Counted from the stretch's first letter, positions 8,268 through 16,129 are shown. The stretch is 54,337 nucleotides of DNA from Oscillospiraceae bacterium (GCA_017624715.1 JAGAMN010000022.1:1-54337), one strand, 5' to 3'. Notes: generated from the sequence alone by a model not told the origin. Numbers and translations are program-made.

Positions 8268-8290
8268 GGTAGGAGAAAGGCGGATTTTTT
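8247..8290 (+). terminator. Terminator of yabE, ending at the ksgA start codon
   Basis: Perfect 10-bp stem CCGCCTTTCT (8247-8256) / AGAAAGGCGG (8274-8283), then ATTTTTT up to base 8290; ksgA ATG begins at 8291. The loop and right arm hold the AGGAG/AAAGG ribosome site of ksgA. Confidence 0.75.
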
Positions 8291-9151
8291 ATGATCAATG
8301 TATGTGATATTCAAGTAATGAAGCCCCTGCTTGCTGAGCACGGCTTCCACTTTTCTAAAGCAAAGGGCCAGAATTTCCTCATTGCCTCCTGGGTACCGGA
8401 ATCCATTGCGGAGCAGGCCGGTGTAGATGAAACCGCAGGTGTGTTGGAAATTGGTCCAGGTATTGGCCCTCTGACCCAACAGCTGTGCCTGCGTGCCAAG
8501 AAGGTCTGCGCTGTGGAAGTGGATAATCGGCTGGAGCCTATTTTGAAGCAGACCGTAGGAGAATTTGAGAATTTGGAGATTCTGTGGGGCGATGTGCTGA
8601 AGCAGGATGTGCCGAAGCTGGTGGCGGAGAAATTCGGCGCTTTGCGGCCTATGGCCTGTGCCAACCTGCCCTACTACATCACCTCCCCCATTCTCTCCGC
8701 CCTGTTGGAGGCGGATTGCTTTGACTCTGTTACGGTTATGGTGCAAAAAGAAGTAGCGCAGCGGATTGCTGCAGCACCGGCTAGTCCGGATTACAGCGCA
8801 TTTACCGTGTTCTGTCAGTATTATGCTGAACCGGAGCTGCTGTTTGATGTGCCGCCTCACTGCTTTATGCCGCAGCCCAAGGTGACTTCCGCTGTGATCC
8901 GTTTAAAAATTCGCAAAGAACGAAACTGGGATATTGATGACCCTGCGATCTTTTTCCGGTTGGTGAAGGCAAGCTTTGCCATGCGGCGCAAGAAGCTGAG
9001 CAACGGTCTGGCATCCGGTTTCCCGGACTTGGGTAAAACCGGTGCAGCCGAAGTGATCCAGGCTGCCGGATTTGATGAGAACGTCCGGGGCGAGACGCTG
9101 TCCATTCCGGAATTTGCGCGGATCGCCAACGAGATCGCAAGACGAAGATAA
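8291..9151 (+). CDS. rsmA: 16S rRNA dimethyladenosine transferase RsmA/KsgA
   Basis: Dimethylates two adjacent adenines near the 3' end of 16S rRNA during small-subunit assembly, using S-adenosylmethionine. The 286 residues fit the family. SAM-binding motifs are present: KGQNFLIASW, VLEIGPGIGPLT, VCAVEVDNRL and the catalytic ACANLPYYITSP. The C-terminal helical domain carries the usual FFRLVKASFAMRRKKLSN. ATG 8291 lies directly after a terminator T-tract; the ribosome site is within the hairpin, so expression likely depends on the internal promoter at 8239-8267. Confidence 0.94.
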   Translation: MINVCDIQVMKPLLAEHGFHFSKAKGQNFLIASWVPESIAEQAGVDETAGVLEIGPGIGPLTQQLCLRAKKVCAVEVDNRLEPILKQTVGEFENLEILWGDVLKQDVPKLVAEKFGALRPMACANLPYYITSPILSALLEADCFDSVTVMVQKEVAQRIAAAPASPDYSAFTVFCQYYAEPELLFDVPPHCFMPQPKVTSAVIRLKIRKERNWDIDDPAIFFRLVKASFAMRRKKLSNGLASGFPDLGKTGAAEVIQAAGFDENVRGETLSIPEFARIANEIARRR

Positions 9152-9152
9152 G

Positions 9153-9182
9153 AAGAACCGGGGCAAATGCCCCGGTTCTTTC
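9153..9182 (+). terminator. Terminator of ksgA
   Basis: Perfect 12-bp stem AAGAACCGGGGC / GCCCCGGTTCTT (9153-9180) with loop AAAT, starting at the stop codon. Confidence 0.85.
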
Positions 9183-9198
9183 CACAAAACCACAAGTT

Positions 9199-9298
9199 TT
9201 GTCATTCTGAGCAAAGTAGCCGCAGGCTACGAAGTCGAAGAATCCGTATTCTTGTTTATGGGGAACGGATCCCTCGACTACGCTCGGGATGACAGCAA
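9199..9298. repeat. Dispersed intergenic repeat (GTCATTCTGAGC type)
   Basis: Starts GTCATTCTGAGC, has an internal GTAGCCGCAGGCTAC palindrome, and ends CTCGACTACGCTCGGGATGACA. Such GTCAT...ATGAC bounded palindromic repeats occur between genes in many gut bacteria. It lies between convergent ksgA and sfsA. No coding capacity is suggested. Confidence 0.6.
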
Positions 9299-9299
9299 A

Positions 9300-9977
9300 T
9301 TACAGTTTTACCATCACCGGCAGACGAATGATCATTTCGTTTTCCGTTACGGCACAATCCATGGCCAAAACCGTTACGCCATTGGCTGCGGCTTCCCGAA
9401 GTGCCGCACCGAAGGCAGGGTCGGTGGTATCATTGGAGTGCAGGTATTTTACATCGGACATCTGGATCACAAAGAGCACATACGCACCATAGCCCTCCCG
9501 GGCAGCGGCGGTCAGCCCACGCAGATGCTTGACTCCCCGCTCCGTAGGAGCATCGGGGAAGGCGCAGATGCCGTCATCTTCCAGCGTTACACCCTTGACT
9601 TCCAGGAAGCATCGGTGGCCGTCCTTAGTGAAGGAAAAGTCAAACCGGGAGTCACCATGGACGGTTTCTGCCTTCAGGTCTTCAATAGGCCCAAGACCGC
9701 CGCTGCGAAGCCACTCCCCGGCAGCAATATTGGGGGCTTGGGAATCCATATTGATCAACCGCTCCCCTTTATGCACGGCAATCAGGTCGTACTGGGTTTT
9801 GCGGTTGGAGTTGCTGCTTTTCTGACACCACACAAGGGCACCGGGCGTGAGTAATTCCCGGCAGCGGCCGGTGTTTTTCACATGACAGACTGCTTCTGCT
9901 CCGTCGATTTCAACATGGGCAATGAAGCGGTTTGGCCGGAAGCGAAAGATCCCGGGAACCATATTTTCGTAACGCAT
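9300..9977 (-). CDS. sfsA: SfsA family DNA/RNA nuclease-like protein
   Basis: SfsA was first described as stimulating maltose genes in Escherichia coli; it has an OB-like N-terminal half and a restriction-endonuclease-like C-terminal half. The 225 residues fit. Family signatures: FIAHVEIDGAEAVCHVKNTGRC near the N-terminus, SRFDFSF, CFLEVKGVTLEDDGICAFPD with the acidic residues of the nuclease fold, and TERGVKHLRGL. An AGAGGTGAG ribosome site precedes ATG 9977. Its physiological role in Firmicutes is uncertain. Confidence 0.92.
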   Translation of the reverse strand: MRYENMVPGIFRFRPNRFIAHVEIDGAEAVCHVKNTGRCRELLTPGALVWCQKSSNSNRKTQYDLIAVHKGERLINMDSQAPNIAAGEWLRSGGLGPIEDLKAETVHGDSRFDFSFTKDGHRCFLEVKGVTLEDDGICAFPDAPTERGVKHLRGLTAAAREGYGAYVLFVIQMSDVKYLHSNDTTDPAFGAALREAAANGVTVLAMDCAVTENEMIIRLPVMVKL

Positions 9978-10041
9978 AGGCTCACCTCTTAGATTTATGG
10001 TAGCAGATTTTTTAGATTTCGCAAGAGGGAGAATTTTTTTG

Positions 10042-10069
10042 TTGACAATCGGGATTTTTGTGATATAAT
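10042..10069 (+). promoter_or_regulatory. Promoter of tRNA-Val(CAC)
   Basis: TTGACA (10042-10047), 16 bp, TATAAT (10064-10069). Confidence 0.8.
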
Positions 10070-10086
10070 CTTACCTGTTCCGATAT

Positions 10087-10163
10087 GGAGGCATAGCTCA
10101 GCTGGTTAGAGCGCATGCTTCACACGCATGAGGTCACAGGTTCGAGTCCTGTTGTCTCCACCA
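10087..10163 (+). tRNA. tRNA-Val (anticodon CAC)
   Basis: A 77-nt cloverleaf with encoded CCA: acceptor GGAGGCA / TGTCTCC, D-arm GCTC...GAGC, anticodon stem CATGC / GCATG around loop TTCACAC (anticodon CAC, reads GUG), T-arm ACAGG TTCGAGT CCTGT. It has its own promoter and terminator. Confidence 0.95.
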
Positions 10164-10200
10164 AACAAAAAACCCATCCGAAAGGATGGGTTTTTTGTTT
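10164..10200 (+). terminator. Terminator of tRNA-Val(CAC)
   Basis: Long stem AAACAAAAAACCCATCC / GGATGGGTTTTTTGTTT with a GAAA tetraloop, directly after the CCA end. Confidence 0.9.
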
Positions 10201-10348
10201 GGTGAAAATAAGACACAGGACTAGAACCCATCTAAATGCAATAGTCCAGTGGACTGTTGCGGCCACCAGTTCAAAAACTGGTGGCAACATTAGTTTTTGC
10301 CCCAAAGGGGCAAAAATGCAAATCGAGTCCTTTTGTCTCCGGACACCA
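10201..10348. repeat. Palindromic element built from the tRNA-Val(CAC) 3' end
   Basis: The stretch begins with an inverted, slightly altered copy of the tRNA 3' half (10211-10229, AGACACAGGACTAGAACC) and ends with a direct copy, TCGAGTCCTTTTGTCTCC (10323-10340), which differs at one base from the tRNA. Between them are three hairpins: GCAATAGTCC / GGACTGTTGC (10238-10260), GCCACCAGTT / AACTGGTGGC (10262-10285) and TTTTTGCCCC / GGGGCAAAAA (about 10293-10315). A related element follows tRNA-Val(GAC). No coding sequence. Confidence 0.7.
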
Positions 10349-10489
10349 CATCCGACCTCGCTGTCGCTCGGCCACCTTCTCCTCAAGGAGAAGGCCTGTC
10401 GGGCAATTCGTGAATCGCTCCTACAAAATGATTATCGCCCGGGCGATTGTGTTATTTTGTAAATTATCCAATTCCAGCACATTTTCCCA
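10349..10489. repeat. Dispersed intergenic repeat with hairpins
   Basis: Contains GCCACCTTCTCC...AAGGAGAAGGC, a hairpin, then ATTCGTGAATCGCTCCTAC, which resembles the sequence near 16823 (ATTCACGAATCGCC). No gene is seen before the GH2 promoter. Confidence 0.5.
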
Positions 10490-10518
10490 TTGCAAAATTG
10501 TTCATTTTGTTGTATGAT
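10490..10518 (+). promoter_or_regulatory. Promoter of the GH2 gene
   Basis: TTGCAA (10490-10495), 17 bp, TATGAT (10513-10518), about 25 nt before the ribosome site. Confidence 0.7.
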
Positions 10519-10557
10519 ATACCCTGTAAAATAATGAACATACAGGAGGACACCAAT

Positions 10558-12813
10558 TTGAGAACCATTTTGAACATTAACCAAAAGTGGAGTTTTACCA
10601 AACAAACCTCTGAAATCCCCTCTGCCATCGACAGTAGCTGGGAGCCGGTCAACCTGCCCCACAGCTGGAATGCCATCGATGGCCAGGACGGCGGTAACGA
10701 CTACCACCGCGGTACTTGCCACTATGCAAAACTGATCGAAAAGAAAGATCTTCCCGCTGCTGATCGCTACTACCTGGAGATCAAGGGTGCAAACTCTTCT
10801 GCAGATGTGTATGTGGACGGCAGGCACCTTGCCCATCACGACGGCGGCTACTCCACCTGGCGTGTGGATCTGACCAACAGTCTGGCTGACAGCAGCCTGC
10901 TGGTCATCGCCGTGGACAACAGTGCTAACGAAACTGTCTACCCCCAGATGGCTGACTTCACCTTCTACGGCGGTCTGTACCGGGATGTGAACATCATCGC
11001 CGTTTCTGAATCCCACTTTGATCTGGACTACTACGGTGCCCCCGGCATCAAGGTCACTCCCGCTATCAACGGCAACAACGCTAATGTGGATGTGGAAGTT
11101 TTTGTTACCAATGGCAAGCCGGGTCAGACCATCCGCTACACTATCTACGATGCCCAGGAAAACGCTCTGCAGACTGTCGAAGCCAGCGATACCAAGGCAA
11201 ATTTCACCATTGAAAATGTCCACCTGTGGCATGGCCGCAAGGATCCTTACCTGTACTGCTGCGAGGCTGAACTGCTGCAGGACGGCGAAGTGATCGACAA
11301 TGTCTGCACCCGTTTTGGCTGCCGAAGCTTTGAGATTGATCCCAATAAGGGCTTTATTCTCAACGGCGAAGCGTATCCTCTGCGTGGCGTTTCCCGTCAC
11401 CAGGACCGCTGGGGTGTCGGTAATGCACTACTGCCCGAGCATCACGAGGAAGACATTGATTTCATCATGGAAATGGGCGCTACCACCATCCGCCTCGCCC
11501 ACTATCAGCATGATCAGTATTTCTACGATCTGTGCGACGAGAAGGGTCTTGTGATCTGGGCGGAGATCCCCTACATTTCCAAGCACATGCCCACCGGTCG
11601 TGAGAACACCATCAACCAGATGAAGGAACTGGTGGCACAGAACTATAACCACCCCTCCATCGTGGTCTGGGGTCTTTCCAACGAGATCTCCATCGGCGGC
11701 AGCAGCCCCGATCTTCTGGAGAATCACAACATCCTAAACGATCTGTGCCACGAAATGGATCCCACCCGTCTGACCACCATTGCAGCCGTTTCCATGTGCA
11801 AGATGGACGATCCCTATCTGTTGATTCCCGATGTGGTGTCCTACAACCACTACTTCGGCTGGTACGGCGGCGACACCAGCATGAACGGACCCTGGTTTGA
11901 TAAGTTCCACGCCATGCACCCCAATATTCCCATTGGTATCTCCGAGTATGGCTGCGAGGCTTTGAATTGGCACAACTCCGATCCCCGTCAGGGCGACTAC
12001 ACCGAGGAATACCAGGCCTACTACCACGAGGAACTGATTAAGCAGATCCACGAGCGTCCCTATCTGTGGGCCACCCATGTGTGGAATATGTTTGACTTCG
12101 GCGCAGATGCCCGTGCAGAGGGCGGCGAAAACGGCCAGAACCACAAGGGCCTGATGACCTTTGACCGGAAGTACAAGAAGGACTCCTTCTATGCTTACAA
12201 GGCATGGCTGAACCCCGAGCCCATGGTGCATCTGTGCGGCAAGCGCTACATTGACCGAGTAGAAGATGTGACCAGAGTTACCGTTTACTCCAACCAGCCG
12301 ACTGTTGAGTTGTTTGCCAACGGTGTTTCTCTGGGCGTGCAGCAAAACAACGGCCTGCCGTTCTTCTACTTTGAAGTACCCAATGTGGGCAAGACCGAAC
12401 TGAAGGCTGTGGCTGGCGACTGCACCGACGAAAGTGTCATTAATAAGGTCGAGGAGTTCAACGAAGCTTACCGCCTGGTGGAAGAAGGCGCGATTCTTAA
12501 CTGGTTTGATATCGTGGAGAAGCCGGGCCGTCTGTCCCTGAATGCCAAGATGAGTGATGTGATCTCCACTTTCCGTGGCAAGCTGCTCTTTGCCAAGCTG
12601 ATGGGTAAAATGCTCGGTGGCAAGAAGAAAGGCGAGAAGGCCAAGCCCATGGGCTTTGAAGTAACTCCCGAGATGATGAGCATGATGGGCGGCTTCACCG
12701 TTCTGCGTCTTCTGACGATGGCAGGCGGCATGATGGATGCTAAGTTCACCAAAGAAGACCTCCTGGCTCTGAACAAGAAACTGAGCAAGATCAAAATGCC
12801 CAAGAAAAAGTAA
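10558..12813 (+). CDS. GH2 glycosidase (beta-galactosidase/glucuronidase type) with basic C-terminal tail
   Basis: Cytoplasmic family 2 glycoside hydrolase of 751 residues, hydrolysing a beta-linked sugar; the substrate is not fixed by sequence. N-terminal jelly-roll domain (to about 150) with the hallmark FYGGLYRDV; immunoglobulin-like domain; TIM barrel with RGVSRHQDRWG, acid/base E376 in WGLSNEIS and likely nucleophile E463 in GISEYGCEA. The start is TTG 10558, placed 7 nt after TACAGGAGGA; an upstream in-frame ATG has no ribosome site. After about residue 650 comes an unusual Lys/Met-rich helical tail (AKLMGKMLGGKKKGEKAK, then EMMSMMGGFTVLRLLTMAGG, ending KKLSKIKMPKKK). Confidence 0.9.
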   Translation: MRTILNINQKWSFTKQTSEIPSAIDSSWEPVNLPHSWNAIDGQDGGNDYHRGTCHYAKLIEKKDLPAADRYYLEIKGANSSADVYVDGRHLAHHDGGYSTWRVDLTNSLADSSLLVIAVDNSANETVYPQMADFTFYGGLYRDVNIIAVSESHFDLDYYGAPGIKVTPAINGNNANVDVEVFVTNGKPGQTIRYTIYDAQENALQTVEASDTKANFTIENVHLWHGRKDPYLYCCEAELLQDGEVIDNVCTRFGCRSFEIDPNKGFILNGEAYPLRGVSRHQDRWGVGNALLPEHHEEDIDFIMEMGATTIRLAHYQHDQYFYDLCDEKGLVIWAEIPYISKHMPTGRENTINQMKELVAQNYNHPSIVVWGLSNEISIGGSSPDLLENHNILNDLCHEMDPTRLTTIAAVSMCKMDDPYLLIPDVVSYNHYFGWYGGDTSMNGPWFDKFHAMHPNIPIGISEYGCEALNWHNSDPRQGDYTEEYQAYYHEELIKQIHERPYLWATHVWNMFDFGADARAEGGENGQNHKGLMTFDRKYKKDSFYAYKAWLNPEPMVHLCGKRYIDRVEDVTRVTVYSNQPTVELFANGVSLGVQQNNGLPFFYFEVPNVGKTELKAVAGDCTDESVINKVEEFNEAYRLVEEGAILNWFDIVEKPGRLSLNAKMSDVISTFRGKLLFAKLMGKMLGGKKKGEKAKPMGFEVTPEMMSMMGGFTVLRLLTMAGGMMDAKFTKEDLLALNKKLSKIKMPKKK

Positions 12814-12827
12814 ATTCACGCAAAATG

Positions 12828-12855
12828 CCGCCCGGTTGACACCGGGCGGTTTTTG
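12828..12855 (+). terminator. Terminator of the GH2 gene with TTGACA as loop
   Basis: Stem CCGCCCGG (12828-12835) / CCGGGCGG (12842-12849), loop exactly TTGACA, then TTTTT. Confidence 0.85.
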
Positions 12856-12864
12856 TTGTAAAAT
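12836..12864 (+). promoter_or_regulatory. Lipoprotein-gene promoter embedded in the terminator
   Basis: TTGACA (12836-12841), 17-bp spacer made of the right stem arm and T-tract, TAAAAT (12859-12864). Predicted start about 12871. Confidence 0.75.
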
Positions 12865-12902
12865 GGAGGTTGTAAATATTCTGATGAACGGAGCCGTTTA
12901 CC

Positions 12903-13556
12903 ATGAAGAGAAAGATTTGTCTGGTTCTGGCCGCCATCGCCTTGTTTACCGCTATTGCCACCTGCACCGGCTGCACTAAGGAGTCCGATGCATTGATCGG
13001 CACCTGGGCCGGTGAGGTCAACTACGCGAACTACTTTAATCAAGGTCTGCAAAGTATCGCCGGTGAAGAGCTGGCAGAATACTGGTCCGTGGAGAATTTC
13101 CCCATTACGCTGATCCTGACCTTCCGGGAAGATGGAACATACAGCATGACTGTGGATCAGGAAAAGCTGAACGAAACCATTGAGGGACTGAAGAAGAAAC
13201 TGGCACGGGGTCTGCGGGACTTTATGCAGGACCTGATCGATGCATCTGAGTCCACCATGACTGTGGACGAATTTATGGCCAGCATGGATATCTCCGTGGA
13301 TGGCATGATCCAGAAGGCTGTAGGCCCGGAAATCGTGGAAGCCCTGGTCAACGAATGCACCTACGAGGGTAACTTCTCCGTGAAGGACGGCAAGCTTTAC
13401 ACCTCCGCTGCTCTGGCGTACAATGTGGACGAATCCATGTACGAAACCTATGAGGTGACCAAAAATACGCTGACATTTATGTCCGTTGTGGGCGGTGACG
13501 GCAATTCTCTGCTGAATGAATCGCTGTATCCGTTCACCTTAATAAGAACCAACTAA
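12903..13556 (+). CDS. Uncharacterised lipoprotein
   Basis: Protein of 217 residues with a lipoprotein signal: MKRK, hydrophobic run, then a Cys-containing lipobox (ATCTGC, lipidated Cys probably residue 24). The mature part starts with a lipocalin-like pattern (LIGTWAGEVNYANYF, LILTFREDGTYSMTVD) and ends with KNTLTFMSVVGGDGN, as in small Clostridial lipoproteins of unknown function; the middle is helical and charged. A weak GGAG site precedes ATG 12903. It follows the GH2 gene but has its own promoter. No function can be assigned. Confidence 0.75.
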   Translation: MKRKICLVLAAIALFTAIATCTGCTKESDALIGTWAGEVNYANYFNQGLQSIAGEELAEYWSVENFPITLILTFREDGTYSMTVDQEKLNETIEGLKKKLARGLRDFMQDLIDASESTMTVDEFMASMDISVDGMIQKAVGPEIVEALVNECTYEGNFSVKDGKLYTSAALAYNVDESMYETYEVTKNTLTFMSVVGGDGNSLLNESLYPFTLIRTN

Positions 13557-13560
13557 ATAT

Positions 13561-13599
13561 AAATGACCACCGATTCGATAAATCGGTGGTCATTTTTTA
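13561..13599. terminator. Bidirectional terminator, lipoprotein / feo operon
   Basis: Perfect 15-bp stem AAATGACCACCGATT / AATCGGTGGTCATTT (13561-13595) between convergent genes. Confidence 0.85.
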
Positions 13600-13767
13600 C
13601 TTTTTACAACCGGTGCAGCCGCCACCGCAATTGCCTGCGGAGCAGGCACAGCTATCGGGGCAGCCGATGCACTTCTTGCCGCTCTTTTTGGATTTGTGAA
13701 TGGCGAAGATCGCCAGTCCGGCGATGACTGCCACAAGGGCAATGATGACAAAATCAACCCAGTTCAT
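13597..13767 (-). CDS. FeoB-associated Cys-rich membrane protein
   Basis: Small protein of 56 residues: one N-terminal membrane helix (WVDFVIIALVAVIAGLAIFA) followed by a basic, Cys-rich tail (CIGCPDSCACSAGNCGGGC and TGCKK). This is the FeoB-associated family (PF12669), always found next to feoB and suggested to help ferrous iron uptake in place of FeoC. ATG 13767 is chosen for its AAGGAGG site; the gene overlaps the end of feoB by 14 bp. Confidence 0.9.
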   Translation of the reverse strand: MNWVDFVIIALVAVIAGLAIFAIHKSKKSGKKCIGCPDSCACSAGNCGGGCTGCKK

Positions 13768-15808
13768 ATCTACTGCCTCCTTGCACTGCCGGGGTTTTCT
13801 TACCGCCACGGATGCACAGAGCTGTCAGCACTGCCGCAAAAGCCAGGACGAACAGGCCACCGCCGATGGCAGCAGGTACGTTCAATGCTTCACCTGAGAA
13901 CAGAGTGCCCAGCGTAAAGACTAGGTAGCCTACAGAGTAACCGGTGCCCAGCTGCAGGCCAATGCCACCCCAGAACCACTTTTTCTCGGTGATTTCTGCA
14001 TTCATGGCACCCAAAGCCGCAAAGCAAGGGGGCGAGAACAAATTGAACATCAGATACGCCAGGGCTGCAGCCTTGGTCAGGCCAAAGACAGCGGCAACTT
14101 CTGCGCTGGCGCCGCCGGCCATTTCCAGGGATTCGGTGTCGATCAGATTGGAGATGCCATAGCACACGGCCAAAGTGCCAACTACATTTTCCTTTGCAAT
14201 AAAGCCGGTAACTGCCGCCGCGGCCATCTGCCAGGCGGTAATGCCAATAATAGGCACCAGGAGCACCGCCACAGGATTGGCAATGGTTGCCAGGATGGAG
14301 GTATGGGCCATGCCCTCCTCCACCAGCTGGAACTGCCAGTTGAAGGACTGCATGATGTAAATGACGGTGTTGCACAGCAGGATGATCGTGCCGGCCTTCA
14401 CAATGTAGGCCCAACCCCGACTGAGCATGGAAATGGTTGCACGCTGGAAGCTGGGCAGCTTATACTCCGGCAGCTCCATAATGAAGAAGGATTTGCTTTT
14501 CGCACCAGCGATGCGATTGACCAACAAGGCACCCAGCAGGATCAGTACAATGCCCGCAAAATACATCAGCGTGCCCACCCAGGAGGCATCGTCAAAGAAC
14601 GCACCGGCAAACAGGGCAATGACCGGCAGCTTTGCGCCGCAAGGCATGAATGGGGTCAGCATAGCGGTGGCATTGCGCTCCCGCTGGTTGCGGATGGTGC
14701 GAGCCGCCATGACACCGGGAATGGCACAACCGGTGCCCACCACAAAAGGAATGACGGATTTACCGGACAGGCCTACTTTTTTGAAGATAGGATCCAAAAC
14801 CACAGTAGCCCGGGCCATATAGCCGCAATCTTCCAAAAGGGCAATGAGGAAATACATGACCATGACCAGAGGCAGGAAGCCCACCACAGCGCTGACACCG
14901 CCGATGACGCCCTCGGTAAGCAAGGCGGCCAGGAACACATTGGCGTTGGCATTTTCCAACAGGCCAGCCACCCATTCCTTGAACATATCGATCAAGGTGA
15001 CCAGACCGGGAATGACGGTGCCGTTTTCAAATTCATAGCCCTCAGCGATCCAGGGGCCAAGCCAGGCCTGGGATATCTGGAATACCAGGAACATGACAAT
15101 GGCGAAGATGGGCAAGCCAACCAAAGGATGCGTCAGGACTGCGTCGATCTTATCCTGGACGTTGTGATCCGCGGTACGGATCTTACGGGCTTCCACAGCC
15201 TTAACAATGGCATTGACGAATGCGAAACGCTTGCGGTCGGCAGCCTCCACTTCCTTTTTGTTGGTCAGGTTCACGATGCCGGGATCATAAGGCGCGGTTT
15301 GCCCCTTCCCTGCTACAGCAATGGCGGTTTTTACCAACTCTGCCAAGCCTTCGTGGCCGAAGGAAGTGGAGATCGTCTGAATCACCGGACAACCCAGCTT
15401 CAGCGCTAGGGTATTGGCATCAATGGTTGTTTTTTTCTTTTTATTAACATCAGATTTATTTAGCGCCACCACGACGGGTATGCCCAACTCCAACAGCTGG
15501 GTTGTAAAAAACAGGCTGCGGCTCAGGTTTGTGGCATCCACGATGTTGATGATCACATCAGGGTTTTCCTTTTGAATATAGGTACTGGTGACGCTTTCCT
15601 CCGCCGTAAAGGGGGACATTGAGTAAGCGCCGGGCAGGTCTACCGCTACAAGTTCCGCGTCTCCTGCATAGCTTTTCTTAATGGTGGCCTCTTTCAGGTC
15701 CACAGTAACACCGGCCCAGTTGCCCACATGCTCGTTGCGGCCGGTCAAAGCATTATACATCGTCGTTTTGCCGGAGTTAGGATTGCCGGCAAATGCAATT
15801 TTGATCAT
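13754..15808 (-). CDS. feoB: Ferrous iron transporter FeoB
   Basis: Membrane Fe2+ transporter of 684 residues. N-terminal G domain: G1 GNPNSGKTT (about 8-16), G3 VDLPGAYS, G4 NKSD, with the switch region GNWAGVTVDLKE. A helical linker leads to the core membrane domain with two gate regions and many helices (for example FLPLVMVMYFLIALLEDCGYMAR, shown here only as FLPLVMVMYFLIALLEDCGY). Lies between feoA and the Cys-rich partner. A TGAGGAGGAA ribosome site precedes ATG 15808; a copy of the operator-like palindrome lies 25 bp upstream of the start. Confidence 0.96.
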   Translation of the reverse strand: MIKIAFAGNPNSGKTTMYNALTGRNEHVGNWAGVTVDLKEATIKKSYAGDAELVAVDLPGAYSMSPFTAEESVTSTYIQKENPDVIINIVDATNLSRSLFFTTQLLELGIPVVVALNKSDVNKKKKTTIDANTLALKLGCPVIQTISTSFGHEGLAELVKTAIAVAGKGQTAPYDPGIVNLTNKKEVEAADRKRFAFVNAIVKAVEARKIRTADHNVQDKIDAVLTHPLVGLPIFAIVMFLVFQISQAWLGPWIAEGYEFENGTVIPGLVTLIDMFKEWVAGLLENANANVFLAALLTEGVIGGVSAVVGFLPLVMVMYFLIALLEDCGYMARATVVLDPIFKKVGLSGKSVIPFVVGTGCAIPGVMAARTIRNQRERNATAMLTPFMPCGAKLPVIALFAGAFFDDASWVGTLMYFAGIVLILLGALLVNRIAGAKSKSFFIMELPEYKLPSFQRATISMLSRGWAYIVKAGTIILLCNTVIYIMQSFNWQFQLVEEGMAHTSILATIANPVAVLLVPIIGITAWQMAAAAVTGFIAKENVVGTLAVCYGISNLIDTESLEMAGGASAEVAAVFGLTKAAALAYLMFNLFSPPCFAALGAMNAEITEKKWFWGGIGLQLGTGYSVGYLVFTLGTLFSGEALNVPAAIGGGLFVLAFAAVLTALCIRGGKKTPAVQGGSRYELG

Positions 15809-15831
15809 TCAGATTCCTCCTCACTCACAAC

Positions 15832-15850
15832 AGTTAGCCGCCGCTAACCG
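15832..15850 (-). promoter_or_regulatory. Operator-like palindrome before feoB
   Basis: CGGTTAGCGGCGGCTAACT on the minus strand; GTTAGC and GCTAAC half-sites flank 4 bp. Same 19-mer, one base different, as the site at the feoA promoter. Confidence 0.6.
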
Positions 15851-15890
15851 CCCCATTAAAAACAGTGGCTGCCGTGTTGATCCGATCCGG

Positions 15891-16103
15891 TCAGACCCGG
15901 ATGGCAGCAGCCAGCTGGTTATCGATGGTATATCTTCCGTCCTTGATGGCGACGGTGATGCTGCCTTTGCGCCGGGAAACCACCGTAATGGGTTCGCCGG
16001 TATAGCAGCCCAAAGAGAACAGAAAGGCATTCAGCTCTTCATCATCTGTATTGATTTGCTGAATGATATATTCCCTGCCCTCAGGAGCAGTAATGAGATC
16101 CAT
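15891..16103 (-). CDS. feoA: FeoA family protein
   Basis: Small SH3-like partner of FeoB (70 residues from ATG 16103). Typical FeoA pattern: Gly-rich turn, AFLFSLGCYTGEPITVVSRRKGSITVAIKDGRYTIDN (shown in parts: LFSLGCYTGEPITVVSRR and SITVAIKDGRYTID) and a C-terminal LAAAIRV. The start is ambiguous: GTG 16112, ATG 16109 or ATG 16103. The last is chosen because GGGTGAT lies 6-8 bases upstream. First gene of the feo operon, immediately downstream of a promoter with an operator-like palindrome. Confidence 0.85.
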   Translation of the reverse strand: MDLITAPEGREYIIQQINTDDEELNAFLFSLGCYTGEPITVVSRRKGSITVAIKDGRYTIDNQLAAAIRV

Positions 16104-16129
16104 AGCCATCACCCGGTTCTATAATTTCG

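Noticed and set aside
10201-10348. A second, degenerate tRNA gene
   Set aside because: Only T-arm and acceptor-like pieces are present, in opposite orientations, with no anticodon arm or D-arm.
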